Notes: generated by a model from the sequence alone, not told the origin. A stretch of 64,000 bases of DNA from Shewanella sediminis HAW-EB3 (GCF_000018025.1 NC_009831.1:3100001-3164000); one strand, 5' to 3'. Numbered from the stretch's first letter, positions 1 through 8,516 are shown. A program made the numbers and translations.

Positions 1-2111
1 GCAATAGGATCATCATTAATAAGATTTCCAACCTCAATAGATACCTGCGAAGTCGCCGATCCACCTTTAGTCACATTAGTAGCTACATCAAAGTCCATAA
101 TTGTATATGTAAAGCTATCAGCACCAACATAGCCCTGAACTGGTGTATACCCCAATTGATTACCATAATTGGTAATGGTTCCATGCATCGCCTCAGAGTA
201 AGATGAAATATATAATCCGTCTCCATCTATGTCTAAATCATTGTCCAAGACTTTAAAATAGGTCGTGATGCCTTCAGGAACATGATAAGCATCTGCATTC
301 GCGACGGGTTCATGGTTGGGTTTCACTAATACGCGTACCGTACCTAGTGCTGAACCGCCCTTCCAAATATTATTTTTTGGATGAAGGTCAATTAGCTCAT
401 ATTGGAAAACATCTTCACCTTCAAAATCTATCGTTGGTGTATATTGAATGGCATTACCCACTACTTCAGCGACCCCATGTTGAGCGGAAGTGACTGAATT
501 GACCTTGAGCAGATCACCGTCATCATCAAGGTCATTTTGAGCAACATTTATGTACATCGCCTTTCCAAGAGAAGTAACTTCATCGTCTACTGCAACCGGA
601 ATCGCATTGTCAGCCGCTGAGCAACCTGAAAAATCCCAACACGAATATGACAAACTGGTGGCCACATTCTTTTTCGATATGACATTGCCCCCCTTTATCA
701 GGGGGTACATCAATAAATTTTTTATCTTTAATGCTGTATTTGATTGTAGTTTTGAAAAATCAGATGCTGGGATAGAAAATGTTACAGTGTTAATCCCTTG
801 GCTTAAATCAATGCTTGGTTCTCCGTAGGCACCGACATGTTCACCGCTCACCGTAGTGACTATTGTAGAGTATCCAAATTTTTCAGCCGGCAGTGAATCA
901 ACATCGAAGGACACGTCTATCATATCAATGAAACGATTATCTGCGCTGTCGATGTGGTCGAAAGTCACATTGCCTAGATAGAGTAAATCATCACGTTCCC
1001 AAGAGTCATTATCATAAAATGCGGTATTAGCTAGCGAACCACTCCATTGAATATACTGGTCACCATATTCGATTGCCAAATTTTTAATTTTAAACTCTCC
1101 AGAGTAATTAAAGCTCCGAATTTTTTTTCCATCAATTTTGGCATAAATTTTCTTTTCTGACGCATCAATACTGCCGTAATGAACTAAATTACCTTCATCA
1201 CCAAGCCCCAACGTAACGCTATAAGTAAAACGGCCGGTAGCTGGAAACTCTCCCCCTGTTTCAAAGTTTAAAATCAACGCATCACTATATCCATCACCAT
1301 CTTTATCTGACACATCTTCAGAATATGTGTCGGTGATGTAGATATTTTCAATATTCACTTTGAACCTAGATGAAAGGCTAGCCTCAAATTTCTCTCCATT
1401 TCTATTGATTCCTGTAATATGCACAGACAAATTATATATACCCGTGGATAAAGGTTTAAATAACGTCGAGTACAAACCATCATTCGCCGAATAGTCCGAG
1501 GCAGTACCGTCATCATGAGTTGTCACTTGCTGAAGGATAACTCCATCCTTCGATATCTCAATAGTCACCCTTCCTTGAGTATGGGGCAATCCACTTTCAG
1601 CTAAAAAAACTGAAATCGGCATAAAGCGGTTAACCATTGTATTAACTGAAGACTCGCCTATCGTTAAATGAAACAATATATTCGAATCATTAACCTGAAC
1701 GCTTACCGGTATTTTGGGGTGTGCGGATGTGGTCAAGCCTTTTATGGTATATTGACCCGCCTTGGCATCTGTTATTTCAACAATCCAACTGTTGGTTAAC
1801 GCGATAAAATGCTCTTCACTGGTTACCGGTGCGAACTCTATTATATCGACACCATATAAAGCAGCATTATTTTCAGTGATCACTTCATTATCAGGGCTAA
1901 TAAGGCTAATAGCGCTGGTTTGAAAGCCCTCAACATTGGGAATGATCACAGTAATGCTTTCGCTTTTAGGTACATCAAATGAGGTACTGAACTCGCCATT
2001 TAGCACCGTCGCGTCTTTGTTTATACGCAACTGTTGCAACGGCGTCGCGGCCTCAGATAGGAAAGGCAATAAAAGTAATATTGCTACTAATATATATTTA
2101 GTTATTTTCAT
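1..2111 (-). CDS. Large secreted protein with C-terminal Ig/cadherin-like repeats (partial, runs off left edge)
   Basis: Reading the minus strand from the ATG at 2111 gives about 703 codons without a stop, continuing past base 1. The N-terminus (MKITKYILVAILLLLPFLSEA) is a clear signal peptide, so the product is exported. Around residues 205-215 there is a motif of the type DDGTASDYSANDGLYS, common in extracellular Ig-like folds. From about residue 505 two repeats begin with PVAVDD and PVANAD, each with an NDLD-DGD calcium-site-like motif and a later YTP, typical of tandem cadherin-like/Big_9 domains of surface and secreted proteins. The start codon lies inside the 3' end of the upstream hydrolase gene (14-base overlap), so the two are probably translationally coupled. 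The total length, C-terminus and any anchor are outside the window. Function is not known; adhesion or a secreted accessory role is inference. Confidence 0.85.
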   Translation of the reverse strand, partial: MKITKYILVAILLLLPFLSEAATPLQQLRINKDATVLNGEFSTSFDVPKSESITVIIPNVEGFQTSAISLISPDNEVITENNAALYGVDIIEFAPVTSEEHFIALTNSWIVEITDAKAGQYTIKGLTTSAHPKIPVSVQVNDSNILFHLTIGESSVNTMVNRFMPISVFLAESGLPHTQGRVTIEISKDGVILQQVTTHDDGTASDYSANDGLYSTLFKPLSTGIYNLSVHITGINRNGEKFEASLSSRFKVNIENIYITDTYSEDVSDKDGDGYSDALILNFETGGEFPATGRFTYSVTLGLGDEGNLVHYGSIDASEKKIYAKIDGKKIRSFNYSGEFKIKNLAIEYGDQYIQWSGSLANTAFYDNDSWERDDLLYLGNVTFDHIDSADNRFIDMIDVSFDVDSLPAEKFGYSTIVTTVSGEHVGAYGEPSIDLSQGINTVTFSIPASDFSKLQSNTALKIKNLLMYPLIKGGNVISKKNVATSLSYSCWDFSGCSAADNAIPVAVDDEVTSLGKAMYINVAQNDLDDDGDLLKVNSVTSAQHGVAEVVGNAIQYTPTIDFEGEDVFQYELIDLHPKNNIWKGGSALGTVRVLVKPNHEPVANADAYHVPEGITTYFKVLDNDLDIDGDGLYISSYSEAMHGTITNYGNQLGYTPVQGYVGADSFTYTIMDFDVATNVTKGGSATSQVSIEVGNLINDDPI

Positions 2112-3693
2112 TGCCAACACTCCATTTCAGCATTCCAGTTAACACCTCCTCTCTGACTATGTCTTGCGCCCCTGTCCAAATGTCCCCATAAGGATTTGCA
2201 CGAAGCACAGTGTTATGATTACCAATGGTTGCAACGGTTTTTGTTGCATCCATTGGGATGGCACTTTTTAAGCTTACTAGGGAGTCATTAAATTGCGGCT
2301 CATCATTAACCACAGAGGTGAACACAGGTATTGTTAGGGGAGGATTTTGTTGAGGCCAATACAGATCGGCATATTCTTCCTCAACAATGTATTCTTTTAC
2401 GTCCCTAATCTTTAGAAAAGTTTTCGTCGCCAGTATTCTTGAAGGAAGTTGATTGTGCAGATTTTCCACCCAGTCAACTTTACCATCCTTATCAGCATCT
2501 ATGTTTGCGCCGATGGCGAGGTATTTTATTCCTTTGGGTATTTGATGGCGTCTAGTAAATTCTGTCGCCGTATCCGTTTTTAAGTCACAAATGTCTGTAA
2601 GAATGGCTTTAGTTGCTATATTTATAAATTCATGGAATATTTGGTTATAATCGATTGCATCCGCAACCACGGTGCCATAATGAGGAGTGCTATGAGTAAC
2701 GAGTGAATTAACAGCCAAGGCATTTTTCACAACACTGTTATCCATCAACCCCACGGAAACAGATAAAGGCTCGGCATTAATATTCTTGATAAACCATCTT
2801 GAATCAAGCCCGCCTTTAGAGTGGGCTATCAAATTAAATTCGTTGGTTTTCAATGTCTCCGAAAATTCAACCGCTACACTCCTAACGTTTCGTCCATGCT
2901 CAATAAAAGATGGAGTTCCCCCATCGATGCAGCTATCAATCTGAGCAGAGAGGTCATGAGAGGCTATTTGGTATGGAATACCTAACTTATCCATTAACCC
3001 TATGTAATTACTTTGAGCACTTGTCATAACGTCAGGACTACCGCCAAGTCCGACAATCAATAGTACCGGGTCTACGACTTCATACTCCAGAGTGACATAA
3101 TCAATTTCAACCGCCCATTTCTGACAGCCAATTTTTCCAGAGCTGAGCTCCACAAATTCATTGCCAGCATCAATTCTTATCTGTACTACGTTTTCACTAA
3201 CTTCACCTTGAGAGGTAGGGAGGTTTAGTTTAGAAATGTCCAGTTCGAATCTATTTTGTACCCATAACTCATTAGATCCTGACAACACTCCAATTTTTTC
3301 TCCGTTAAAATACACCTCATCGACTTCGGGAGTTAACTGATCAGGCTCACCGTCATAATCGCAGTCTTCCAAAGCTGATTCGTTGTCAACATCGAACACT
3401 GGCATTGATATTACGAACTTCTCTGATATCAACTTATTCTCTTTTAGCTTGGTTATATCCCCAACATAACGATCTATTTTCAAACTAAATTGATAATCAA
3501 ATATCTTTGAGTCATCTCGCTTAAGGTAAACATCATTGTCTTGGCCTTTATCCGAGACGACAAAAGTATTTGAAGGAATATTATTTTTGTCAAAACTAAA
3601 TGGCGATTTTCCAACATGTGAAGGAAAATCGGCGTTTGCAAGTACATAGGCAGGAAACAAAATGGCAGTTAACAGGGCTGTTATTCTAAGCAT
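2098..3693 (-). CDS. Secreted alpha/beta hydrolase (lipase-like)
   Basis: This 531-residue protein starts with a signal peptide (MLRITALLTAILFPAYVLAN) and should act outside the cytoplasm. The C-terminal half is an alpha/beta hydrolase: a hydrophobic strand VLLIVGLGGSPD near residue 210 is followed by the nucleophile elbow LIAHSKGGLDSR with Ser292, as in lipases and PGAP1-like esterases. The N-terminal ~200 residues look like a beta-rich accessory domain with acidic stretches. The substrate cannot be read from sequence. Its stop codon overlaps the start of the large Ig/cadherin-like protein downstream, so the pair form an operon transcribed leftward. Similarity to lipases is by motif only; an amidase or depolymerase is possible. 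Confidence 0.8.
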   Translation of the reverse strand: MLRITALLTAILFPAYVLANADFPSHVGKSPFSFDKNNIPSNTFVVSDKGQDNDVYLKRDDSKIFDYQFSLKIDRYVGDITKLKENKLISEKFVISMPVFDVDNESALEDCDYDGEPDQLTPEVDEVYFNGEKIGVLSGSNELWVQNRFELDISKLNLPTSQGEVSENVVQIRIDAGNEFVELSSGKIGCQKWAVEIDYVTLEYEVVDPVLLIVGLGGSPDVMTSAQSNYIGLMDKLGIPYQIASHDLSAQIDSCIDGGTPSFIEHGRNVRSVAVEFSETLKTNEFNLIAHSKGGLDSRWFIKNINAEPLSVSVGLMDNSVVKNALAVNSLVTHSTPHYGTVVADAIDYNQIFHEFINIATKAILTDICDLKTDTATEFTRRHQIPKGIKYLAIGANIDADKDGKVDWVENLHNQLPSRILATKTFLKIRDVKEYIVEEEYADLYWPQQNPPLTIPVFTSVVNDEPQFNDSLVSLKSAIPMDATKTVATIGNHNTVLRANPYGDIWTGAQDIVREEVLTGMLKWSVGNENN

Positions 3694-3740
3694 AAATACA
3701 TCCTTGTATTATTGTGGCTAGATTTCAGCCTAGGTCTTAG

Positions 3741-4079
3741 TTGATTCATTGTCAATTCACAAAGCCTAATGTACACATAATATCAGTTCCCCCCCACTCA
3801 GATATCGATCTCTACAGGAAACTACTCAAAGAGGGCTTCAGACAGTGGCTACTCAACCATTTCCCGGACTCGGATATCCTGCTTAACAAAGAGCGTATGC
3901 CTGAGCGTTTCGCACTGGCAGCCGATAATAAGCTACCGCAATCGGTCATGCTGGATACCTCAGCCACTTATGTGGGTATTGCCGAGAAAGTGATTGGTGA
4001 GAAGCTGGCTATCAGCGAGAACCCTAAGCAAGAGATCATCGATATTCTACGCAATGAATATCAGCTGATTGCCGACTAA
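3741..4079 (+). pseudogene. 3' remnant of a gene resembling purC (SAICAR synthase)
   Basis: The open frame of 112 codons reads like the C-terminal third of a long-form phosphoribosylaminoimidazole-succinocarboxamide synthase: [18 protein letters not shown] followed by a serine/threonine-Tyr-Ile-glutamate-like segment ([18 protein letters not shown]). There is no plausible N-terminal half: the frame opens only 48 bases from the start of the divergent hydrolase gene, and the purine-nucleotide binding core is missing. It is followed at the expected distance by a strong rho-independent terminator, as a true 3' gene end would be. I read it as a truncated gene left at a rearrangement or insertion boundary. 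The family call rests on remembered similarity and is moderate. Confidence 0.5.
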
Positions 4080-4161
4080 GCTTGCCTGAACAGAGTCCAG
4101 CTCTGGTGGAGTTAAGTAGAGCAAGTAAAGTTGAAGTGTTCTAAAGCAAAATAATGATAAT

Positions 4162-4199
4162 AAGCCGCAGCGTCATGCAAATGAAGCTGCGGCTTTTTT
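4162..4199 (+). terminator. Rho-independent terminator after the purC-like remnant
   Basis: AGCCGCAGC at 4163-4171 pairs with GCTGCGGCT at 4186-4194 and is followed by a run of six T. The geometry fits rightward transcription, so it terminates the truncated purC-like frame. Confidence 0.85.
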
Positions 4200-4287
4200 C
4201 TTACCAAAGAGATTCTGGATCGTAGGTGAACCTCCTCCCTTTTAAGTCCCTTTTTAATATCGAGAGTCACCCAAAGTTAGCGAGTCT

Positions 4288-4424
4288 TCGAATGAAGACT
4301 GATTACATTTTCTATGTAGATTGTTGGTACAGGCAAGTTTGTTGAAGGTTGTACCTTCATTGTTATTTATCGCTTCCCTGCGTAGGGATGTGCATCTACA
4401 CCTGGTTATTTATTTCTTCGAATA
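4288..4424 (+). repeat. Intergenic repeat, copy 1 (downstream of porin)
   Basis: The stretch begins GAATGAAG-CTG-TT-CATTT and ends GCATCTACACCTGGTTATTT..TCTTCGA. The same two blocks in the same order recur at 5892-6177 on the other side of the porin gene, separated by a longer spacer. It looks like a dispersed non-coding repeat rather than a gene; no open frame of note is present. Confidence 0.5.
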
Positions 4425-4474
4425 AAAGTTTCGAAGTTTGCTCCGATACCTATACGTCTTGGAACTTATGTGTA

Positions 4475-4507
4475 AATGCCGAAAATGTGGGGGGCATTTT
4501 CGGCATT
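4475..4507 (-). terminator. Hairpin downstream of the porin gene
   Basis: AATGCCGAAAATG (4475-4487) and CATTTTCGGCATT (4495-4507) form a perfect 13-bp inverted repeat 40 bases past the porin stop codon. The T content after the stem is modest on the minus strand, but position and stability fit a terminator. Confidence 0.6.
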
Positions 4508-4547
4508 ATTTATATGCTTACAATTGCATGTTAACGTGTCGATTCAC

Positions 4548-5756
4548 TTAGAGCGTGTATCTGATACCTACGGCTACACCATCATCTTCCGAGAGAGACA
4601 TTTTCGCCTCGATATCCTTGTCATCACTGGTAAAATCACTGTAATCTTTACGTGCTTCTACATACAGCACTGTGTTCACATCCCAAACATAGTGCAGGCC
4701 TGCAACGATGAACTGACGCTTAAATACGTCGTTTGGATCGGCACTGTTTGGCTGAATAACGTAATCGCTACCCGCGTCTAAGACGTTATAGGAGATAAAT
4801 GGACGCAGACCATTATCAAACTTATATGAGAACAGAGATTCGATACCATAAGAGTCTTTAATTAGACGGCCTAGGTTATCGGTATCGTGATTTTCATTTT
4901 TGTTGAAGTTAGCTGCTGCATAGAAGCCCTCACTATCGAAGCCTCCCCAGGTGGCTCCGACGCCGTAAATAAGATCGGTTGCAGTTATCATTTCACCAGT
5001 ATTAAAAGCCACTTCAAACTCACCGCGGTTAACACCAGTGGTTAACGTGAGCTTATCTGTAGCCAGATAAGTAATAGAGCCACCGTAAGTGTAATCATAA
5101 TGGACCTCTTGTGACTCTTCGTTAGCCTTCCAACGTTCTTCACAATCAGTGCCGAGATCTTGTGCTTCTTCACAGGTATAAAAAATATCGTGTTTCAGCT
5201 GAGCTTGAAGTGCGAAGCTCACATCACCGAAATTGTTACGGTATTGAACCACCTTATCACCGCGACCTGTGCCATTGATCGCACCATCGGCCTTGTTATA
5301 GGTATACACACCTGCGGCGTTGCCGTCCCATACGAAGCCATAGTTAGTGTTATAAACAACGTCGTACCAAGCGCCCCACTGCTTACCTATGCTTAAGGTA
5401 CCGTACGTATCATGGCCAATACCGACATACCCGAGGCGGTTATTTAAAAAATCTCCGCTCTTAGACTCGAAGTTACTCTCACTGCTATAAACTATTTCAC
5501 TGTTACCGAATGGGTTAACGCCCCACTCCAGCTTAGTGAACGCTTTCCACCCATCACTCATTTCACGGGTGAAACCTAAGTTAATCCGTGACGCGCCGTT
5601 AACGACTTCAGTCGCGGCTTGGGTATTGATGACACGTGCGTCCATGAAGCCACCTATCTCCACTGTGTTCTTGTCATCTTTATAGATTTCGACTGCCGCA
5701 ACTGATGGGGCAAATATTACGGCAGCTAAAGCCGTTGCTAGTAAATTGTATTTCAT
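4548..5756 (-). CDS. Outer-membrane general porin
   Basis: This 402-residue protein has a signal peptide (MKYNLLATALAAVIFAPSVAA) followed by VEIYKDDKNTVEIGGFMDAR, the usual start of gammaproteobacterial OmpC/F-like trimeric porins. Alternating hydrophobic residues and many aromatic girdle residues run through the chain, and the last residues (GVAVGIRYTL) form a final beta strand. Features include a loop with SIGKQWGAWYDVVY, typical of the constriction loop L3 region. It should form a 16-strand barrel for diffusion of small solutes. It appears monocistronic: a hairpin follows the stop and 750 bases of non-coding DNA lie upstream, room for the complex regulation usual for porins. Confidence 0.9.
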   Translation of the reverse strand: MKYNLLATALAAVIFAPSVAAVEIYKDDKNTVEIGGFMDARVINTQAATEVVNGASRINLGFTREMSDGWKAFTKLEWGVNPFGNSEIVYSSESNFESKSGDFLNNRLGYVGIGHDTYGTLSIGKQWGAWYDVVYNTNYGFVWDGNAAGVYTYNKADGAINGTGRGDKVVQYRNNFGDVSFALQAQLKHDIFYTCEEAQDLGTDCEERWKANEESQEVHYDYTYGGSITYLATDKLTLTTGVNRGEFEVAFNTGEMITATDLIYGVGATWGGFDSEGFYAAANFNKNENHDTDNLGRLIKDSYGIESLFSYKFDNGLRPFISYNVLDAGSDYVIQPNSADPNDVFKRQFIVAGLHYVWDVNTVLYVEARKDYSDFTSDDKDIEAKMSLSEDDGVAVGIRYTL

Positions 5757-6415
5757 CTAGTGTTAAACCTTCTATGGCCTGTTTCCCTACTACTAGTGAG
5801 ACTAGCAAAGTATTAACAAATCACCAGAAAGCGTTAACCTTTAAGGCTTTATTTCTAATATTAACTTCAACTTCAACCGAATAAGGCTCCATCACCTTAG
5901 AATGAAGCTGGTTGCATTTCTATTTTGGTTCAATTTTAACTTTGTATTTGGATGGGTACATATATGCCGAACTTGCCCTTAGATAGCATAATCCGTGTGG
6001 GCTCTACCGAAGCTCGCAGCCGCATCTTCATATCTATCTAACGCCTGCCCGGCGGGGGATGTGCAGATACTTCAGCGAAACGCCGCAAGCACAGTCCCTG
6101 TGGGCTCGACGATGGCATCCATGCCATCAACGTCCGCAGCCGCATCTGCACTGGGTTAATTTATCTCTTCGATTGAGGTTCATTTGGTTAAGCTGCTAAC
6201 AAGGAAATGCCCCAAGGTGAGATACAGGCGGTAAGCAGCACAGGCAAATAACCAGTCAGTTGGCCTACCTTTACTAATCCATAAATGGCACTAACTGATT
6301 GCTTTCGGAAAGACCTTTGTATCAATGCGCACTTTTCGATTGAGTGTGCTCGTTCTTTCAGCACCACTCTGGTAGAGTGCTTATTAATCAATAGCTTTGC
6401 TAAAGCGAGGCTTAA
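5757..6415. other. Intergenic region upstream of the porin, with repeats
   Basis: I see no convincing gene here. The region contains the porin promoter area, the second copy of the intergenic repeat, and two internal copies of a TGTGGGCTC...CGCAGCCGCATCT unit (about 5995-6034 and 6109-6151). A 67-codon frame at 6188-6391 (minus) lacks a ribosome site and family resemblance and was not called. Confidence 0.5.
5892..6177 (+). repeat. Intergenic repeat, copy 2 (upstream of porin)
   Basis: It starts GAATGAAGCTGGTTGCATTTCT and ends GCATCTGCACTGGGTTAATTTATCTCTTCGA, matching the two ends of the element at 4288-4424. The middle carries a duplicated GC-rich unit. The porin gene thus sits between two direct copies of one intergenic family. 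Confidence 0.45.
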
Positions 6416-6489
6416 ATAATAGGTTTATTAAATGTGCATGCGCGTTTTGCCAGATATACGCGCAACGCATAAATACTAAGACGTTATGT
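6416..6489 (+). other. Left-end attC-like site of the cassette array
   Basis: The sequence holds an ATGCGCGT / ACGCGCA inverted repeat and ends in ATACTAAGACGTTATGT, whose GTTATGT (6483-6489) fits the start of an integron cassette. The complement ACATAAC occurs at the end of the next gene (6750), as expected for one cassette. Its GTGCATGCGC and ATACTAAGACGTTA blocks recur near 23475 and 23590. Confidence 0.45.
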
Positions 6490-6506
6490 GTCTGGGAGAT
6501 ATGGGC

Positions 6507-6755
6507 ATGTTTGAAATCATTATGTTGGCGTATTTGCCCATTGGCACATTTTTCTTGAACAAGTGGCGAAAACGTATTTACTCATCAAATGGTGAGCGAA
6601 GAGGTCTATATCTATTAGTCTCAAGTGCTATGGCTGCTTTGCCATTTATTTACGTTAGTAGTATTCAAGTAGAGGCTTCAGCTTTAGGTGTTGTACTTGT
6701 AGGTATTGGCTTGTTCTGGTTTGCTATTGTAGGTTCTCGCAGCTCAGCCACATAA
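6507..6755 (+). CDS. Cassette gene: small membrane protein
   Basis: The product from ATG 6507 is 82 residues (MFEIIMLAYLPIGTFFLNKW...). This start is preferred because GGGAG at 6494-6498 lies nine bases upstream; earlier ATGs at 6486 and 6501 have poor spacing and the first lies within the recombination core. There are two or three hydrophobic segments separated by a basic loop (NKWRKRIYSSNGERRG), so it is an inner-membrane protein with no recognisable family. The stop codon lies in the R'' core of the following attC, the compact arrangement of integron cassettes. Function unknown. Confidence 0.65.
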   Translation: MFEIIMLAYLPIGTFFLNKWRKRIYSSNGERRGLYLLVSSAMAALPFIYVSSIQVEASALGVVLVGIGLFWFAIVGSRSSAT

Positions 6756-6846
6756 CAATCTAATAAATAAGGATAAAAAACAGTTGCTGTTTTCGCTCCT
6801 CAACATTTTAGCCAACAATTTTTTGGCCATTATTAGGGCGTAAGCA
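6750..6846 (+). other. attC site of cassette 1
   Basis: ACATAAC at 6750-6756 is the exact complement of the cassette start GTTATGT at 6483. The right end GTAAGCA (6840-6846) is a one-base variant of GTTRRRY and pairs with TGCTAAC of the next attC. The interior has imperfect inverted repeats and a TTTTAGCCAAC block also seen in the sites at 32676 and 33087. Confidence 0.75.
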
Positions 6847-6851
6847 GTCCA

Positions 6852-7226
6852 ATGAAGAAACTATTACTATCAACATCTGTATTTATATCGGCGATTATTT
6901 TGATCGGAGCCAGCGTTATCTTCTATATGGATCGCGATCAAGATCTAAATTTCAGTAGGAATTTGCCTAGTACATTGGAAATTTGCGGTAAGAATATAGC
7001 TGAAAAAGACCCACAATATATTGCACTTTCCAGGTGGTTGCAGGCAAATAACACAGAGTGGAATTCGATATTAGTTTCATTTGCCCCAACGTATGTTTAT
7101 CGCGGGGAAAATATCACAATAAACGTAAATCCTGACGCTGTTATTGTAAATTACAATGTAGACGGGGAGTGGGAACAAGTTAGACGTTTAGCAAACACAG
7201 AAAGTATTTTTGGTACTTGTATGTAA
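6852..7226 (+). CDS. Cassette gene: membrane-anchored periplasmic protein, unknown
   Basis: The 124-residue product starts six bases after the attC core. An N-terminal hydrophobic segment (LLLSTSVFISAIILIGASVIFY) is either a signal anchor or an uncleaved signal. The remainder (about residues 29-124) is soluble and contains two cysteines, near residue 45 and near the C-terminus (IFGTCM), that could form a disulfide in the periplasm. No family is recognised. Its own attC follows four bases after the stop, making it a single-gene cassette. Confidence 0.65.
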   Translation: MKKLLLSTSVFISAIILIGASVIFYMDRDQDLNFSRNLPSTLEICGKNIAEKDPQYIALSRWLQANNTEWNSILVSFAPTYVYRGENITINVNPDAVIVNYNVDGEWEQVRRLANTESIFGTCM

Positions 7227-7229
7227 GGC

Positions 7230-7329
7230 TGCTAACAAGCCTCTAAATTAAGATTCACCAAGGCTGTCATGCCATTTGCTGAGCAAATCGCCCGCCAGCC
7301 ATGGTTCACTTATTAGAGGGGCGTTACAT
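7230..7329 (+). other. attC site of cassette 2
   Basis: It runs from TGCTAAC (7230-7236) to GTTACAT (7323-7329), with long complementary arms (GCCTCTAA near the left end, TTAGAGGGGC near the right). It is nearly identical over about 95 bases to the site at 8114-8214, which is the usual family resemblance within one integron array. Confidence 0.85.
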
Positions 7330-7344
7330 GCTTTAGGAGAAATC

Positions 7345-7677
7345 GTGCGTAGCTCAAAGGAAGTATGCTTAAAGTTTGATGTCACTCCTTATCCAATTGA
7401 TGGTGGTGAAAAGCTTGGCATCGCAATTGAAACAATTGGTAAACTTCCAATAAATGGGATGAGACTTGAACCTGAGAATGGGACATGTGGCTGGTTTATT
7501 TGGTGTGGAGAAGAGTTTTCTGAAGATGATGATTTCTTTAAACCTCTTCATGTAAACCATATCGGGAATTACTTGCCAGAGATAGAGCCATATTTATCTT
7601 TGCCACCAGGGTTCCGCTTTTTAATTGCTGGTGAGTACGAGGACGTATGGCATGATCCTGAGCTTGGCAGCATGTAA
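7345..7677 (+). CDS. Cassette gene: Imm33/DUF2185-like immunity-type protein
   Basis: I start it at GTG 7345, which follows AGGAGA by four bases; upstream codons of the open frame lie in attC DNA and are not coding. The 110-residue acidic protein has a conserved-looking core: GWFIWCGEEFSEDDDFFKPL, then HVNHIGNYLPEIEPYL, then LPPGFRFLIAGEYEDVWHDP. This pattern recalls the Imm33-type immunity proteins that neutralise polymorphic toxins, but I recognise it by pattern only. No toxin is beside it. It lies ten bases before a second immunity-like gene and shares its cassette. Confidence 0.65.
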   Translation: MRSSKEVCLKFDVTPYPIDGGEKLGIAIETIGKLPINGMRLEPENGTCGWFIWCGEEFSEDDDFFKPLHVNHIGNYLPEIEPYLSLPPGFRFLIAGEYEDVWHDPELGSM

Positions 7678-7687
7678 CAAGGAACGT

Positions 7688-8119
7688 ATGAGATTATCCA
7701 TCGGTTGTTCTAACAATGAACAGGTAGAGGTCTTTGTAAACCAATATCAGCACTCGGCAACTGGTGAGCCTTTTGATGATAATTGGCTTCTTTGTTCTGT
7801 AAGTGTTTCATTCGGTAGTTTTAGTGGTCAATTTTCTGCTAGTTTCCAAACCTACGACTTCATAAAGTTTTCTAAAGAATTAAAAAATCTCTATGCTTGC
7901 CTAAAAGGGACTGCGACATTTGAACCTCTTGAAGGTCAACTTGAAATCAAGCTAACTGGTAATGGAAGTGGTGGAATTGAATTAGTCGGTAGTTGTATGG
8001 ACACTGTAGGTGTCGGTAATGAACTTAATTTTTCTGCTGGGCTTGATCAAACATATCTTCAATCTATTATCTCTGAGCTAGATGAGGTGATAGAGAATTT
8101 TCCAGTACGAGCTTTATAA
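7688..8119 (+). CDS. Cassette gene: WapI-family-like immunity protein
   Basis: The start at ATG 7688 is preferred because AAGGAA precedes it by four bases and it follows the stop of the previous gene closely; upstream in-frame codons overlap that gene. The 143-residue protein contains DDNWLLCSVSVSFGSFSG, then a helix YDFIKFSKELKNLYACLKG, then FEPLEGQLEIKLTGNGSG and a final FPVRAL. This order resembles the WapI family of contact-dependent-toxin immunity proteins. Its stop codon lies inside the following attC. No partner toxin is visible, which is common for orphan immunity genes in cassettes. Confidence 0.7.
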   Translation: MRLSIGCSNNEQVEVFVNQYQHSATGEPFDDNWLLCSVSVSFGSFSGQFSASFQTYDFIKFSKELKNLYACLKGTATFEPLEGQLEIKLTGNGSGGIELVGSCMDTVGVGNELNFSAGLDQTYLQSIISELDEVIENFPVRAL

Positions 8120-8214
8120 CAAGCCTCTAAATCAAGATGCACCAAGGCTGTCATGCCATTTGCTGAGCCAATCGCCCGCCAGCACATGGTTCACTTATTA
8201 GAGGGGCGTTAGAA
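8114..8214 (+). other. attC site of cassette 3
   Basis: It runs from TTATAAC (8114-8120) to GTTAGAA (8208-8214) and is a near copy of the site at 7230-7329. It closes the two-gene immunity-type cassette. Confidence 0.85.
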
Positions 8215-8239
8215 ATCAAAGCACCAAAGGATATTGTGC

Positions 8240-8515
8240 ATGACTCAAGAAATTCTTAGTAGTATCGGACTTCTTTTAGATTTAGTTGGCGCCATAATGA
8301 TTGGCTTTGAAGTTCTTAAGAAGTATAGCGGTGAGAAGTATCAGCAAGCTGCTGGGCTAGGAATTGACGAAAATGGTTATATACAAAACCAAAGTGACGT
8401 TCAGCCTACTGCTGACTTTGCCAAGTGGGAAAAAGAGCGAGAGTTTTACATGAAAGTTGGTCTTTTTATTCTGGCCACGGGATTTATCATCCAAATTGTT
8501 GCGAACTGGGTATAA
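8240..8515 (+). CDS. Cassette gene: two-helix membrane protein, unknown
   Basis: ATG 8240 is chosen because AAAGGA lies eight bases upstream; in-frame TTG and TGC codons before it are unlikely starts. The 91-residue product has a hydrophobic segment near the N-terminus (IGLLLDLVGAIMIGFEVL), a polar loop rich in glutamate and lysine, and a second hydrophobic segment at the C-terminus (VGLFILATGFIIQIVANWV), predicting a hairpin inner-membrane protein. No family is assigned. An attC follows immediately. Confidence 0.65.
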   Translation: MTQEILSSIGLLLDLVGAIMIGFEVLKKYSGEKYQQAAGLGIDENGYIQNQSDVQPTADFAKWEKEREFYMKVGLFILATGFIIQIVANWV

Positions 8516-8516
8516 T

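Noticed and set aside
550..828. 92-codon plus-strand frame
   Set aside because: It is the antisense of the large secreted protein, which has continuous open sequence and a signal peptide on the other strand.
4349..4781. Two plus-strand frames around the porin 3' end
   Set aside because: They lie over the terminator hairpin, the intergenic repeat and the antisense of the porin.
6188..6391. 67-codon minus-strand frame with a hydrophobic tail
   Set aside because: No ribosome site or family resemblance, and it lies in repeat-rich intergenic DNA.
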